Virus record (IMG/VR): IMGVR_UViG_3300043419_000725
Location: 1 to 39,797 of that record
DNA from: a virus
Reading direction: 5' to 3' (one strand)
DNA: 39,797 nt
Positions within the stretch are counted from its first letter, which is position 1; each line of letters starts with the position of its first letter. Made by a program: the position numbers and the translations under genes. Below are positions 8,101-17,600 of this stretch, piece after piece. The notes below the pieces were generated by a model. The model did not search any database and had not been told where the DNA came from. It worked only from the letters and a program-made list of their open reading frames with translations.

Positions 8101-11100
8101 CGGGCAAGAGCAAAGGCCATAGCACAAAGAGCAGCAGACTTGCCAAGTCAATCAAAGATGACGGTCCTAGAGCGTGTTGCAGATGCCGCAACAAAAACAG
8201 TGTCTGGAAAACTTCCTCCTACTGACTTTGGAAAACAAATTGCTCCATCATCTGGTTACAGTTTTAAAGAGGCATCTTTCATGGGTGGTCTTTATGAGAG
8301 GCCTGACGGCAAAAAAGTATTTGTAAAGCCAATGATGAGCGAACTAGATGCTATAGCAGAAAAGAGAGCAACAGACTTTGCCAGAGTTGTTCAGGGACTT
8401 GATACACCAGAACAAAACATTAAAACAATGATTGATCCTTCAGACCCACAAGGGAAGAGAAAGATAATTGTCCTAGAGTCTGAATTTAACAAAAACTTTG
8501 ACACAAAAAATATTCCAAAGACATTTACTCAGGAACAATATTTTAGACAGTTAGTGGCAGCAAACCTTCGTGGAGATAAAGATCTCAAAGCAGGAAACTT
8601 AGGCGGTAATATTTTAACTGATGTTGGACCTGCAGGAGTGTTTGATTCTGCCTCTGGAGAGAGAAAACTATCAAAGAAGATGCCATCTCTAGAGCAAATG
8701 GCAGAAGAAAACCTAAAGGGTCTTCCAGAAAAAAGTAAGGCAAACCCACAGAACTCTCCTAATTGGTTTGCAAATGCAACTAAGGATATTGCTTTAAATC
8801 TAACACCAGATCAATATCATAAAGCCATGAGAGATGAAATTAAAAGACAGATTTCTCTAATGGTCCCATATCTAGCAGATATGCCAGACAATGATCCACT
8901 AAAGCCTCAATACACTAAGATGTTAGCAAGACTTAGAGCAGGACTAAAGGTTGACTGGAAAAAGTTACATCAAAAGCATAGCAGTATCTTAGTAAAGCCT
9001 GATGAGGTTCAAGAAGATGCTAAGGGAAACACAAAGCCAATACCTACAGAACCAAACAATGGTAAATTCAAGTCTGACTCAGGAATAAAAGATACAAGAA
9101 TTGCTTCAAAGGAAGTTGAATCATCAGTACGCCAAAGACCTAGATTGCGTGGAAAGGCAAATGCTCCAGAAGCAATGTCAACAACCACAGCAGCAATTGT
9201 TGATGGAGCAAGAGGATCAGTTGCAGAAGCAAAGGCAGTTGGAGCAAATATTGGAACTACGCTTTCTCAATCAGCAGCAGCAGCCTCAAGAACAATGCTT
9301 TATGGAACTGGCCCAGTAGATGCTGATGCAAAATCATTGCGTCGTCAAATAGAAAAAAGACAGAGAGCAGAAGCAAAAACACAGGCAAAGGCCAATGCGT
9401 CTAAGACTGCACTCTATGGAACAACTGGACCAATTGACCCAGTTATGCGAGGCAGAAGAAAGCAGGCTGCACTAGAAGAAAAAAGAAGTAAGTTAGCAGC
9501 AAAGGTAGCATACCAGCAATCTGTTATTGATGCACGGGCTGCAGAAGAAGCAAAGAAGAGAACCCCACTTGGTAGAGTTAAGACATTTGTTGAAAACAGA
9601 GAAGCAAAGAGACAGGCAAAGATAGATGCAGGTAAGCGCCCAGGAATGGGAATGGGTGGTGCGCTTGGAATTGCATCTGGTGTAGCAATGATTGGATCCA
9701 TGGCTCCAGGTAAGGTTGGAGAAATTTCACAGAAAGTTATGATGCCATTGATGGGTCTTGCTATGATTCTTCCGATGCTCAAGAGTCCAATGGCTGCAGT
9801 AGCAATTGGTCTGACAGCAACAGTTGGATCTTTTGTGGCTCTAAGAATGGCTTTTGATAAAGCAGCAAATAAGGTTTTAGAAGAAAATGAAAAGTTTAGA
9901 GGTTCAAGTTCTGCAATAAATGAAATTGCAAAGTTTAGCGGTAAGGTAACAGCCTCAGAGCAAATGGATTTGAGAAGACAAAACTCATTCTCAATGCTTG
10001 GTGCAGCAACAGGAAAGACAACATACGGTGAAGCATTTATTCAAACCAAGGAAGGCAAGGCACTAACAGAAAGAATTTCACAGCAAAATGCTGCAGGCAA
10101 GGGAAATGTTGCAGCACAAGATCTTTCAGGTCAACTTTCTGCAGCAATAATGTCTGGTGCTATGGATATGGGTCAAGCAAAGAGTTTAGCAATGAACGCT
10201 GCAAGACAAGCAGGAGATATGTCTATTGGACTAAAGGTAATTGGACAACTAGAAACTCTCCTTGGTCCAAATGGAGAGAATCTAGAAAAAGATCCATACA
10301 ATGTTAGAATTAAAATGATTAATGATAATGCTACTAAAATGCAGGGCAGTCTTGACAATATTAAAAATGCCAACCCAATAACTAAGATGGCTGGACAAAA
10401 GACAGTTCAGATGGCTGGTATTGGTGCGTCAGCAGCAGGTGGGGCAGCAATTGGGGCAACACTTGGAGCAGCGCTAGGATCAGTTGTTCCAGTACTTGGA
10501 AACGCAGTTGGTGCAATTATTGGTGGTGGAATTGGCGCTGCAGCAGGAGCAATCGGAGGATACTTTGCTTCAAAGAAGTTCGCAGCCCAAGCAGGACAAC
10601 TTGGAGCAGCATATGCAGTAGATGCAAAAATTGCAATGGAACAAAATAAGCAAATGCTTGACTCTATGGATATGTACTATCAAAATAAGATTGAAGAACT
10701 TAAACTTCAAGGTAAGATCAATGAAGCACGAGAACTTGAAAATAAGTATTTAGGCGAAAAAGGCAAGATGGGAGAAAGAGATAAACTAACTGCAGCCCAA
10801 GCAAAAATGCAAGCAGACATAGTTTCTCAATACAACAGTGCTGGTGGCATGCAAGAGTCAATGATGAGCGGTATGAAGAAGGCTGTATCTGCAAAGTACA
10901 AGGATGATCCAAATCAGTTGGCTTATGTGGATGTTGTTAATACACAAGCAGGAAACCTAAGAAAAGACGGACTTATTGATAGTGGACAAGAGTTTTTAAT
11001 TCAGGCAAAGATGGCAAGCGGAGACATTCCTCCTGCAGTATTTAGAAGTCTATTAGGTATGGCAGCAGAGAATAAAGATATTGCTCCAAAGATGATGAAC

Positions 11101-13995
11101 ATAATTACTAAGTTTAGTGGAGCAACATCAGAGTCAATTGGTGTTGCAGCACAGAATATTCTTGGAGCAGATAAGGTTATTAATAAAGAGGTTCAAACTT
11201 CATTTATTACAAGAGTAGAGGCATTTGAAAAAGACTCTGATGCTCTTGACTTTACAAAGAACATAATCAAGTTAAATAATCTTAACGCAGTAATCCCATC
11301 AGATGTCATGGTCAGTTACTACACAGATCCAAAAAACAAAGAGCAGTATGAGAAACTAAACACAATGCTAGATGGAATTGAGGGCAAAAAAGATTTAACT
11401 GCAACTTTTGTTTATGAAATTATGCCAGAGGTTAAGGGAACTGCAGCATTTGATGAGGCATACTTTAACACCTTGACTGAAGATCAGCAAAAGGTTTATA
11501 CAACTACTATTGCATCATTAATTAATATTCCAGATCCACAAATTATTGAAAGTGAAGATTTTAAGGCATGGAGAAAAGAGAGTGGTCCACTTGGCGGAGC
11601 AGGCGTTACTGGAAGCAAGGCATATATAATTCAGAAGTATAAAGAGGCTCAGGGCCAAAAGGCTGTTGTTGATAATGTACAGGTAAATGCAAATGCTCCA
11701 GTAAGCACAGGAGGAGACAAAGGCGGGGGAAGTAAGGTAGAGTCCTCCCCATTGGATGATCTAGTAAAGAAACTGAGAGATGTAAGAAAGAACCAGATAA
11801 AGGTCACAGAAGGCTGGAGCGCCTCTCGTAAGGCCTTAGATAGCCTGTTTGGTGGCAAGAAGACCATAGATGTATTTAGCGGTATAGAGAACGATATCAG
11901 AAAATTGGGCGGTAGCCAAGACTTTATAGAAATGATTGTTGGCATGGATCCAAAGGAATACGAGAAGAGAAAGAACTCCCTGTTTAAGTTTGACAATAAG
12001 GGCAACATTATTGCACTAAAGAGAGATGCTAAAAATATTCAAGAGGCTATGAACTCAATTGCTATGGGTGACTGGAACTCTAGTATGGAAGCAGAGTCTA
12101 AGGCACTTGATGACCAGAGTAAGGCATTCAATAGAATAGCAGCACTTGGTGTTCCAGTAGCGAATGCATATGATTTAATAACTGATAAGACCATAGCGCA
12201 GGCAATTGCTAATGGAGTTAACGATAAAACATTAAAAACTTTGATTAGCAGATATAAAGGTTTGGCCGTAGCGCAAGAAAAGTCTGCAGCAATTCAAGCA
12301 ACAAAAACAGATATTGCTCAATTTAAAAAGGATAGGGTACAAGAGGACAGAATAAGAAGCAAGTATAGTTCAGAAACTGCTTTTGCAATTGGCTCTGATG
12401 AAAATCTAAAGGCAATGGAAAGCGCTATCGCTGCTCAGCAGTCAAGAGTGAACAGTTTAATTTCTAAGGGTGCCGACAGAGGTCAGATTATGGCTGCTCA
12501 AAAAGAACTAAATAGCATGATCTCTGACTTTGATGAGAGACTAAATCAGTTAAAGAATACTATTGGGTTTATGCAGGACATGTTTGACGAAGGTTTTGGT
12601 AATGCAATGGAAGCATTTGATGTTCAAGAAACCGCTCTTCAGATAAAGTTTAACTTAGACACCAAGGAAAGTGCAAAGATAATTGAAGAAGCACAGAACA
12701 CAATTGCTGGCATTCAATATAAAATTGATGACAAAGAAGCATCTCTCAAGGCTATTGAAGATCAAGAGCAAAAAATTAATGAAAAATATGATGAAAGAAT
12801 TAAGGCTTTAGATGAAGTAGAGAAGGCTAACGCTACAATTACTAATCAGCAAAGAGGGCAACTATCTCTTGCTGAAGCGCTAACCTCTGGAGATATTGCA
12901 GCAGCAGCAAGAGCAGCACAAGACATGAGAGCGCAGCAAGCAGCAGATGCAGTAACAAAACAAAAGGATGCAGTAGAACAGTCTAGACAATACGAACTTA
13001 ACTCTGTGAAGGCATATGACCCGACTACAAAATCTTATAGAACTAGAAAAGAACTAGAAGCAGACATTAAAAAACTTCAGGATGAAATCTTTGACCTTGA
13101 AGAAAAGAAGATAGAGCCAGCACAAGAGTTTATTCGCCTAAAGCAAGTACAACTAGATAAGGATGTTGAGAACTTAACTGTGCTTGGAAAGACAAGAGAT
13201 GCATGGGAAGCCATTAAGAATCAGGTAGACCTGGCTATGATTAACAGCAAGAAGTTTATAGAGTCAATGCAACTTGCTTTGAATACTCAAGGAAAACTAA
13301 TTCAGGGATACAATAATCAGCAAGCAAGTGGTAATGATCCAATTGTTCCTGCTGCTTATACTCCAGCCCCTGTGGTTCCTGGAGAAACTCCAGAGCAAAA
13401 GGCAGCAAGAGAAGCAGCAGATCGTGCAGCAAAGGCAGCAGCAGATAAAGCAGCAGCAGATGCTAAGGCAGCAGCAGAGGCCAAGGCTAAGGCAGATGCA
13501 GCAGCAGCAGAGGCTGCTAGAATTGCAGCAATCAATGCCAACATAAATGTTCCAAGTTTTCTTGCTTCACAAGAAAGTGGAGCAATTGGTGCAGCATCTA
13601 TAGCAGCAAAAATGGCAGCAGCAGTAAAGCCAAAAACAGCAGCAGAAATTGTTGCAGAAAGAAAAGCAAAGTACGGATATCTATCAAAGGGTGGATTCGT
13701 ACCTAAGTATTTTGCTGCTGGTGGTTTTGCAAAGGGTACAGATAGAATACCAGCAATGCTAACTCCAGGAGAGTTTGTAATGAGCAAGTACGCAGTAGAC
13801 TCATACGGAGTAGAAAATCTCAAAAAGATTAATAATGGCGATACACCTAGCGGAGCAGTGTATAATAATACATATACATTAACTGTTAACGCAAAGACAG
13901 ATGCTAATCCAAACGAAATTGCACAGGCAGTAATGGCAACAATTAAGCAGGTAGACGACAGAAGAATCAGGGGGATTGGAATAAATGGCAGATGA
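5161..13995 (+). CDS. Tape measure protein, very large, with central insertion
   Basis: The 2944-residue protein sets tail length and fills the tube. A TP901-type tape measure core lies at about 179-470. Hydrophobic segments follow at about 541-577, 1495-1565 and a glycine-zipper region near 1750-1806. Two copies of the family motif xPxMLTPGExV lie at about 681-691 and 2864-2873. The late part holds coiled coils (about 2500-2640), an Ala-rich TolA-like linker (about 2747-2790) and a compact C-terminus. Residues about 735-1290 form an insertion not typical of tape measures, part of which (1030-1290) resembles a kinase fold. I chose the ATG at 5161, preceded by AGAGGTG; the ATG 4 bases earlier is out of frame. 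The gene overlaps the next one by 11 bases. Confidence 0.92.
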   Translation: MADVQSNIHVNIDTSDALASLKLLQRQISAFHTQMAKSGTAAAAVSANQAQNLMNAINATGQFQASMRKVTTSTEHFTDALERNKLTSREYFRYTGAATKTFGRLFKSEFETINKVARERVKDIQTQYIKLGRGANGALESIAVRPLTLDMKNLGTQTAIAAQRQQLLNQLLKQGSTNLLNFGKNTQWAGRQLMVGFTIPLAMLGAQASKTFMAMEEQAIRFKRVYGEMFTTQEETDAMIKQIQTLAKEYTKYGVAVEDTMKMAADAAAMGKMGAELTAQVAQATRLAVLGGVEQTQALETTISVTNAFGVATEDLAKKIDFLNAVENQTVVSIEDLTIAIPKAGPVVQQLGGDVEDLAFFLTAMKEGGINASEGANALKSGLASLINPSKKASAFLKDLGVNITGIVEANKGDIKATVVGFAQALDTLDPLNRARAIEQLFGKFQFSRLSTLFQNVTAQGTQAQRVLGLTRATTEELAILSQRELDKIQNTTSYKFKKSMEDLKIALAPVGEQFLKALTPILEFVGKVLDKFNNLGDGTKKFLTVFTVAVAGIGPVLLMTFGLIANAAANIIKLFANMKSMYNRTGNASTVLGEQTNYLTKEQLEASAVAASLDQVHQKLRQTFTSETTAVNSLAAAYRRAIAAQAGFTGPVRGGGRTPGLKKYSTGTTEVPGSGSRDTVPTMLTPGEAVIPAKAAQDPANRPMIAQLIAGKRVQGFNGGTPEVTADGQTQKTHVGGKSEQKLISDIIKNNPFMGDDQKAKLRALEAILVSQGLKPTTATLHKLMFTFPASMNMSMSSGVGIPAQNFIDAWDKLGPNKWEASKISGAVADPFDKAMIEMIKQDLADKKITHVNDDYVKKIFTERIPAERPDIAKTAGYTQAEKLYNTSTQFLLGRGLGNTPEESRKILEDAVKKGAIKSFDIQEREGTGKTNAGKIVTGSATVTLNDGTVVNMNRLGSGHRVNISQDEKSQARSNAATERARAKAIAQRAADLPSQSKMTVLERVADAATKTVSGKLPPTDFGKQIAPSSGYSFKEASFMGGLYERPDGKKVFVKPMMSELDAIAEKRATDFARVVQGLDTPEQNIKTMIDPSDPQGKRKIIVLESEFNKNFDTKNIPKTFTQEQYFRQLVAANLRGDKDLKAGNLGGNILTDVGPAGVFDSASGERKLSKKMPSLEQMAEENLKGLPEKSKANPQNSPNWFANATKDIALNLTPDQYHKAMRDEIKRQISLMVPYLADMPDNDPLKPQYTKMLARLRAGLKVDWKKLHQKHSSILVKPDEVQEDAKGNTKPIPTEPNNGKFKSDSGIKDTRIASKEVESSVRQRPRLRGKANAPEAMSTTTAAIVDGARGSVAEAKAVGANIGTTLSQSAAAASRTMLYGTGPVDADAKSLRRQIEKRQRAEAKTQAKANASKTALYGTTGPIDPVMRGRRKQAALEEKRSKLAAKVAYQQSVIDARAAEEAKKRTPLGRVKTFVENREAKRQAKIDAGKRPGMGMGGALGIASGVAMIGSMAPGKVGEISQKVMMPLMGLAMILPMLKSPMAAVAIGLTATVGSFVALRMAFDKAANKVLEENEKFRGSSSAINEIAKFSGKVTASEQMDLRRQNSFSMLGAATGKTTYGEAFIQTKEGKALTERISQQNAAGKGNVAAQDLSGQLSAAIMSGAMDMGQAKSLAMNAARQAGDMSIGLKVIGQLETLLGPNGENLEKDPYNVRIKMINDNATKMQGSLDNIKNANPITKMAGQKTVQMAGIGASAAGGAAIGATLGAALGSVVPVLGNAVGAIIGGGIGAAAGAIGGYFASKKFAAQAGQLGAAYAVDAKIAMEQNKQMLDSMDMYYQNKIEELKLQGKINEARELENKYLGEKGKMGERDKLTAAQAKMQADIVSQYNSAGGMQESMMSGMKKAVSAKYKDDPNQLAYVDVVNTQAGNLRKDGLIDSGQEFLIQAKMASGDIPPAVFRSLLGMAAENKDIAPKMMNIITKFSGATSESIGVAAQNILGADKVINKEVQTSFITRVEAFEKDSDALDFTKNIIKLNNLNAVIPSDVMVSYYTDPKNKEQYEKLNTMLDGIEGKKDLTATFVYEIMPEVKGTAAFDEAYFNTLTEDQQKVYTTTIASLINIPDPQIIESEDFKAWRKESGPLGGAGVTGSKAYIIQKYKEAQGQKAVVDNVQVNANAPVSTGGDKGGGSKVESSPLDDLVKKLRDVRKNQIKVTEGWSASRKALDSLFGGKKTIDVFSGIENDIRKLGGSQDFIEMIVGMDPKEYEKRKNSLFKFDNKGNIIALKRDAKNIQEAMNSIAMGDWNSSMEAESKALDDQSKAFNRIAALGVPVANAYDLITDKTIAQAIANGVNDKTLKTLISRYKGLAVAQEKSAAIQATKTDIAQFKKDRVQEDRIRSKYSSETAFAIGSDENLKAMESAIAAQQSRVNSLISKGADRGQIMAAQKELNSMISDFDERLNQLKNTIGFMQDMFDEGFGNAMEAFDVQETALQIKFNLDTKESAKIIEEAQNTIAGIQYKIDDKEASLKAIEDQEQKINEKYDERIKALDEVEKANATITNQQRGQLSLAEALTSGDIAAAARAAQDMRAQQAADAVTKQKDAVEQSRQYELNSVKAYDPTTKSYRTRKELEADIKKLQDEIFDLEEKKIEPAQEFIRLKQVQLDKDVENLTVLGKTRDAWEAIKNQVDLAMINSKKFIESMQLALNTQGKLIQGYNNQQASGNDPIVPAAYTPAPVVPGETPEQKAAREAADRAAKAAADKAAADAKAAAEAKAKADAAAAEAARIAAINANINVPSFLASQESGAIGAASIAAKMAAAVKPKTAAEIVAERKAKYGYLSKGGFVPKYFAAGGFAKGTDRIPAMLTPGEFVMSKYAVDSYGVENLKKINNGDTPSGAVYNNTYTLTVNAKTDANPNEIAQAVMATIKQVDDRRIRGIGINGR
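9286..9438 (+). repeat. Imperfect LYGT-GP repeat inside the tape measure
   Basis: Two related 36-39-base segments, 9286-9321 and 9400-9438, encode SRTMLYGTGPVD and SKTALYGTTGPID, separated by a basic helical stretch. They look like an old internal duplication next to the kinase-like insertion. Confidence 0.5.
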
Positions 13996-14623
13996 TATTG
14001 ATCCAAGATACACCTACATGCAGAGTAGAAAAAAATACAACAGACCTAGCGGTATGTTATGGTCTGAAAACTCTGGCACCCTGATAAATGGTTTGTACAT
14101 TCCATACGGTCTAGAAGTTGGTGCTGATGCAACAGCAGAAGAAGATCCAACTCTTATAGACCAGTTCTTAATGCTTACAGATGACAACAGGTCTCCATTA
14201 GATTTTTCAGATGAGCGTATTGAAAAACGGGAAAGAATGATCAATGGTCGCATGAGGTCATACCACATTGCTGACAAGATGAGACTTAGCACAAGTTGGA
14301 GCATGATTCCATCAAGGTCTCATTCAGATATCCCAAACTTTGATCCAGCCACTGGTTTATCGCCATACAAACCATACACAACAGATGGCGGTGCAGGAGG
14401 AGCAGATATGCTTGAGTGGTACGATGCACATAAGGGCTCTTTCTGGGTATTTCTTGCCTATGACAGAAAAGGTATATTTAAGGGCACAGAGGCTCCATAT
14501 GATCACCTATCTCAATATAACCAACTTATAGAAATGTTTATATCTAGTTTTACATATTCTGTAGAAAAAAGAGGAGCCAATTTTGATTATTGGAATGTCT
14601 CAGTTACTTTGGAAGAAGTATAA
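13985..14623 (+). CDS. Distal tail protein / minor tail protein
   Basis: The 212-residue protein directly follows the tape measure, where siphoviruses encode the distal tail protein, the hub that ends the tube. The C-terminal half has ADMLEWYDAHKGSFWVFLAY, then FTYSVEKRGANFDYWNVSVT, a beta-rich pattern suited to a tail-tube-like or Dit-type fold. It overlaps the tape measure by 11 bases and the next gene by TAATG, so the tail-tip genes are translationally linked. The exact tail-tip role is inferred from order. Confidence 0.6.
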   Translation: MADDIDPRYTYMQSRKKYNRPSGMLWSENSGTLINGLYIPYGLEVGADATAEEDPTLIDQFLMLTDDNRSPLDFSDERIEKRERMINGRMRSYHIADKMRLSTSWSMIPSRSHSDIPNFDPATGLSPYKPYTTDGGAGGADMLEWYDAHKGSFWVFLAYDRKGIFKGTEAPYDHLSQYNQLIEMFISSFTYSVEKRGANFDYWNVSVTLEEV

Positions 14624-17600
14624 TGTTTGAGGATAAAGACTTACAAAATTTCTTAGAGACATCTTCAACAATAAGAAATAAATCAATCATAACTGCAGAG
14701 TGGAATATGAATATTCCTACAAACATCAAGCATATAGGAAACTATAGATATAGGCCAACCCAGTCAGGCTCAGTATATTCTTCACTACCTACAAGTTTTG
14801 ATATAAATGACGCTGGTAATTTTTATACTAACGCAACAGATGCTGATGTTGTTGTTGATGGTTTATTTGATAATAACGATGTTCCAACAACTCTTTTAAG
14901 TAAAAGAGAAAAGTTGCAGACCCTCTACTCACTTGAGGACTGCTTTGGTCAGTTTAGACCAAGGTCTGGAATTAATAAGGCTGTGTTTTTTAAAGATAAT
15001 GGAACAATGGTTCACCATGCAAACCTAGTAATGGCAGATAGGCCAAGATACTATATGCCAGATAAAAATGATAAGTTTAAGTACTGGACATCTTACAGAA
15101 CTGAGTCTGGTCAGGAATATGGAATTGCGTCAAAAGTAAGAGGTTCTCAAAACTCAATAGAAGATGCTTGCCCATTTGTTGTGTACAAGGAAAAAGTTCC
15201 TACAAACAGAGTTGTTGTTAAAATGCAAACACACACTGGAACAGAAAATCTTGGGCCTTTTTCATCCCCTACTGGATCTTACGCTGATCCATTTTATGGC
15301 GAAGCAAATCAAAAGACCCCTAGCAAATGGAAAATACAATTTCTAAAAGATGGAAACTGGGAGAATGTTTTTTCATTTGATCCAGCATTAACAAGAAGAG
15401 ATGGCTCTCCAGTAATCAAAAGTGATGGGTATGTAGAAATTGCATACGGACTAATTGTTCCAGATGAGTGGAGAAGCACCTTTGTGTTTGCAGAAACATA
15501 CACGAGTGTTGAGTTGCTTCCTGAGCAATCTGTGATTGGGTATGCATATCTTATTAAGAATAATTCTAATGATTTAGGTACCTTTCATATTTGGGACGGT
15601 TCTGAGTATGTTGTTATAACACCAAAGTATGGTTGGTATATACAGGATGAAACAGTTGATAGACTAACTAACTTTGTTACAGATGTTACTTCTCCAGATG
15701 TTTTTGTTAGACCGATTGATAGCAAGTTGCAATTTAGAGAGTTTGAATATATTAGCGGAATCAGAGTAGTCGTTGAAACAATGAATAAAAAAGACTCAAC
15801 ATTTGATCTTATTGAAATTTCTCCAAGACTTGTTCTTAATATTTCAGACAAGACTTTAGACTACTCTATAAATAAAAGTGCATCAGACCTTGGAGTTTCT
15901 GGATTGCCAGTTGGCCAACTAATTGCCTCTAATGGTGGAATAACTATTTTTGATCATGATCAAGCATTTAACTCTAACAATAAGTCAAGTATTATTGCTA
16001 ACTATATTGCCAGACACATACAGTTTAAGTTTTACGAAGTAATAGTTGATGTGAACGGTTGGGACTACTACGTTCCAATTAAGACACTATATTCTGATTC
16101 ATTTCCTAAGCAAGACCTAATGACAAAGCGTGTATCTATATCACTTAGAGATCTATACTGGTATCTTGAATCGATAACTGCTCCAGAAATTTTGATGACA
16201 GAGGTTTCTGTTAGTTCTGCAGTGTCTTTGCTTTTAGATCATATTGGATTCTCTAACTATACATTTAAAAGAGTTCCAAACGAAAAAGAGATTATTATTC
16301 CATACTTTTTTGTTGCACCAGAAACCAGTGTTGCACAGGTTCTTCAGGATCTGGCAGTCTCAACACAGACAGCAATGTTTTTTGACGAATACAATAATTT
16401 CGTCATGATGAGTAAAAATTATATAATGCCATCATTAACAGAAAGACCAACCACTTTTGCTTTAAAGGGAACTAAGGATTTTGTGCAGGATGGTGAGATA
16501 AAAAATAAAACCAATAAGCCAAAACTGGCAAACATTATGTCGGTATCTACCCAAGAAAATTCGGTATACAATGATGGATCAATTAACTATAGCACAAGGT
16601 ATATCCAAAGGTCTATAGGCTCTCTTAGACAAGCAAGCCTTGTTGATGACGAAAGATACTACACATACAAGCCAGCACTCCTTTGGGAGGTTTCTGGAAC
16701 ACAAAATACAAAATCAATTAATAATGAGGTCGCAACACAGTCCTCTTATGTTCTTAGCGCCATTCCTCTTAACTCAGATTTGACAGCAGATGTACCAATG
16801 GTTAAAAATAATATTCTAATAAATAATACTTTAAGCCTAGGCGAAGCAGCATACTGGATCACAAGATACAATGGGTATTTTTATTCACAGGGCGAGATAA
16901 TAAAATATGATGCTGTTCAGTATAATGTTTCTGGTTTTGGAAATGTTTGGATAACTTCTACTGAGGACTACCAAAACTACTTTTCAAAACTTCCTTTTAA
17001 TGGCAAGATATATCCAACAGGGCTTATAAGAATATATTCTGAGCCAAAGTACTTTGAAAAAGATGGTGTCGTAAAACTACAAAACGGAGATGTGCAAAAG
17101 CATGGCCGTGGTCAATTTGGTACTACAATTGTTGCACACAGTGCTGGCATAGCAGACTACTGGAAATCAGACAGTAACGTAAAGGGATGCTATATGTCAT
17201 CAGAATATCTATTTCAAAAAGACTTAACTTTGCCAACAACAACTATTGCTGTATCTGGAAAGTTAACAGATTCTGGAGTATCTTCTGATGCTCTTTCACG
17301 AACCTCTTCTAGAACTGGAATTATTAAAAACTTTATGTCAACATCTTTCCTTGAAGAAGTCAGCACAGCAACAACTCTTCAAAAGGGAACCATTCAGTCT
17401 TCAGCACTATCACTTACTGGACCAAACTTTACTACTAAAGAAAAACCAAGAAACTTTGTATCATATGTCCATAAGTCTTTAGAAGATAACAAGTATAAAC
17501 ATTTTGGAACAAGAATGAGAATTGTTGGAAAAATAGAAAACACTTCGGATAGAGGGCAGACATCTAATGGTTCTGCAACATACTATGTTGTTAATGGAAG

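Noticed and set aside
9101-9319. Gln-rich plus-strand frame in the tape measure
   Set aside because: It is a +1 shadow of GCA repeats; the Gln/Leu composition and lack of a ribosome site argue against a gene.
13356-14006. 216-codon open frame on the minus strand
   Set aside because: It is antisense to the Ala-rich end of the tape measure, where GCA-rich codons create open frames on the opposite strand. It has no ribosome site and its product is low-complexity Ala/Ser.
14617-14625. TATAAT overlapping the start at 14623
   Set aside because: The motif arises from a Val-stop-start junction (GTA TAA TG) and lies over the start codon, so it cannot serve that gene as a -10 box.
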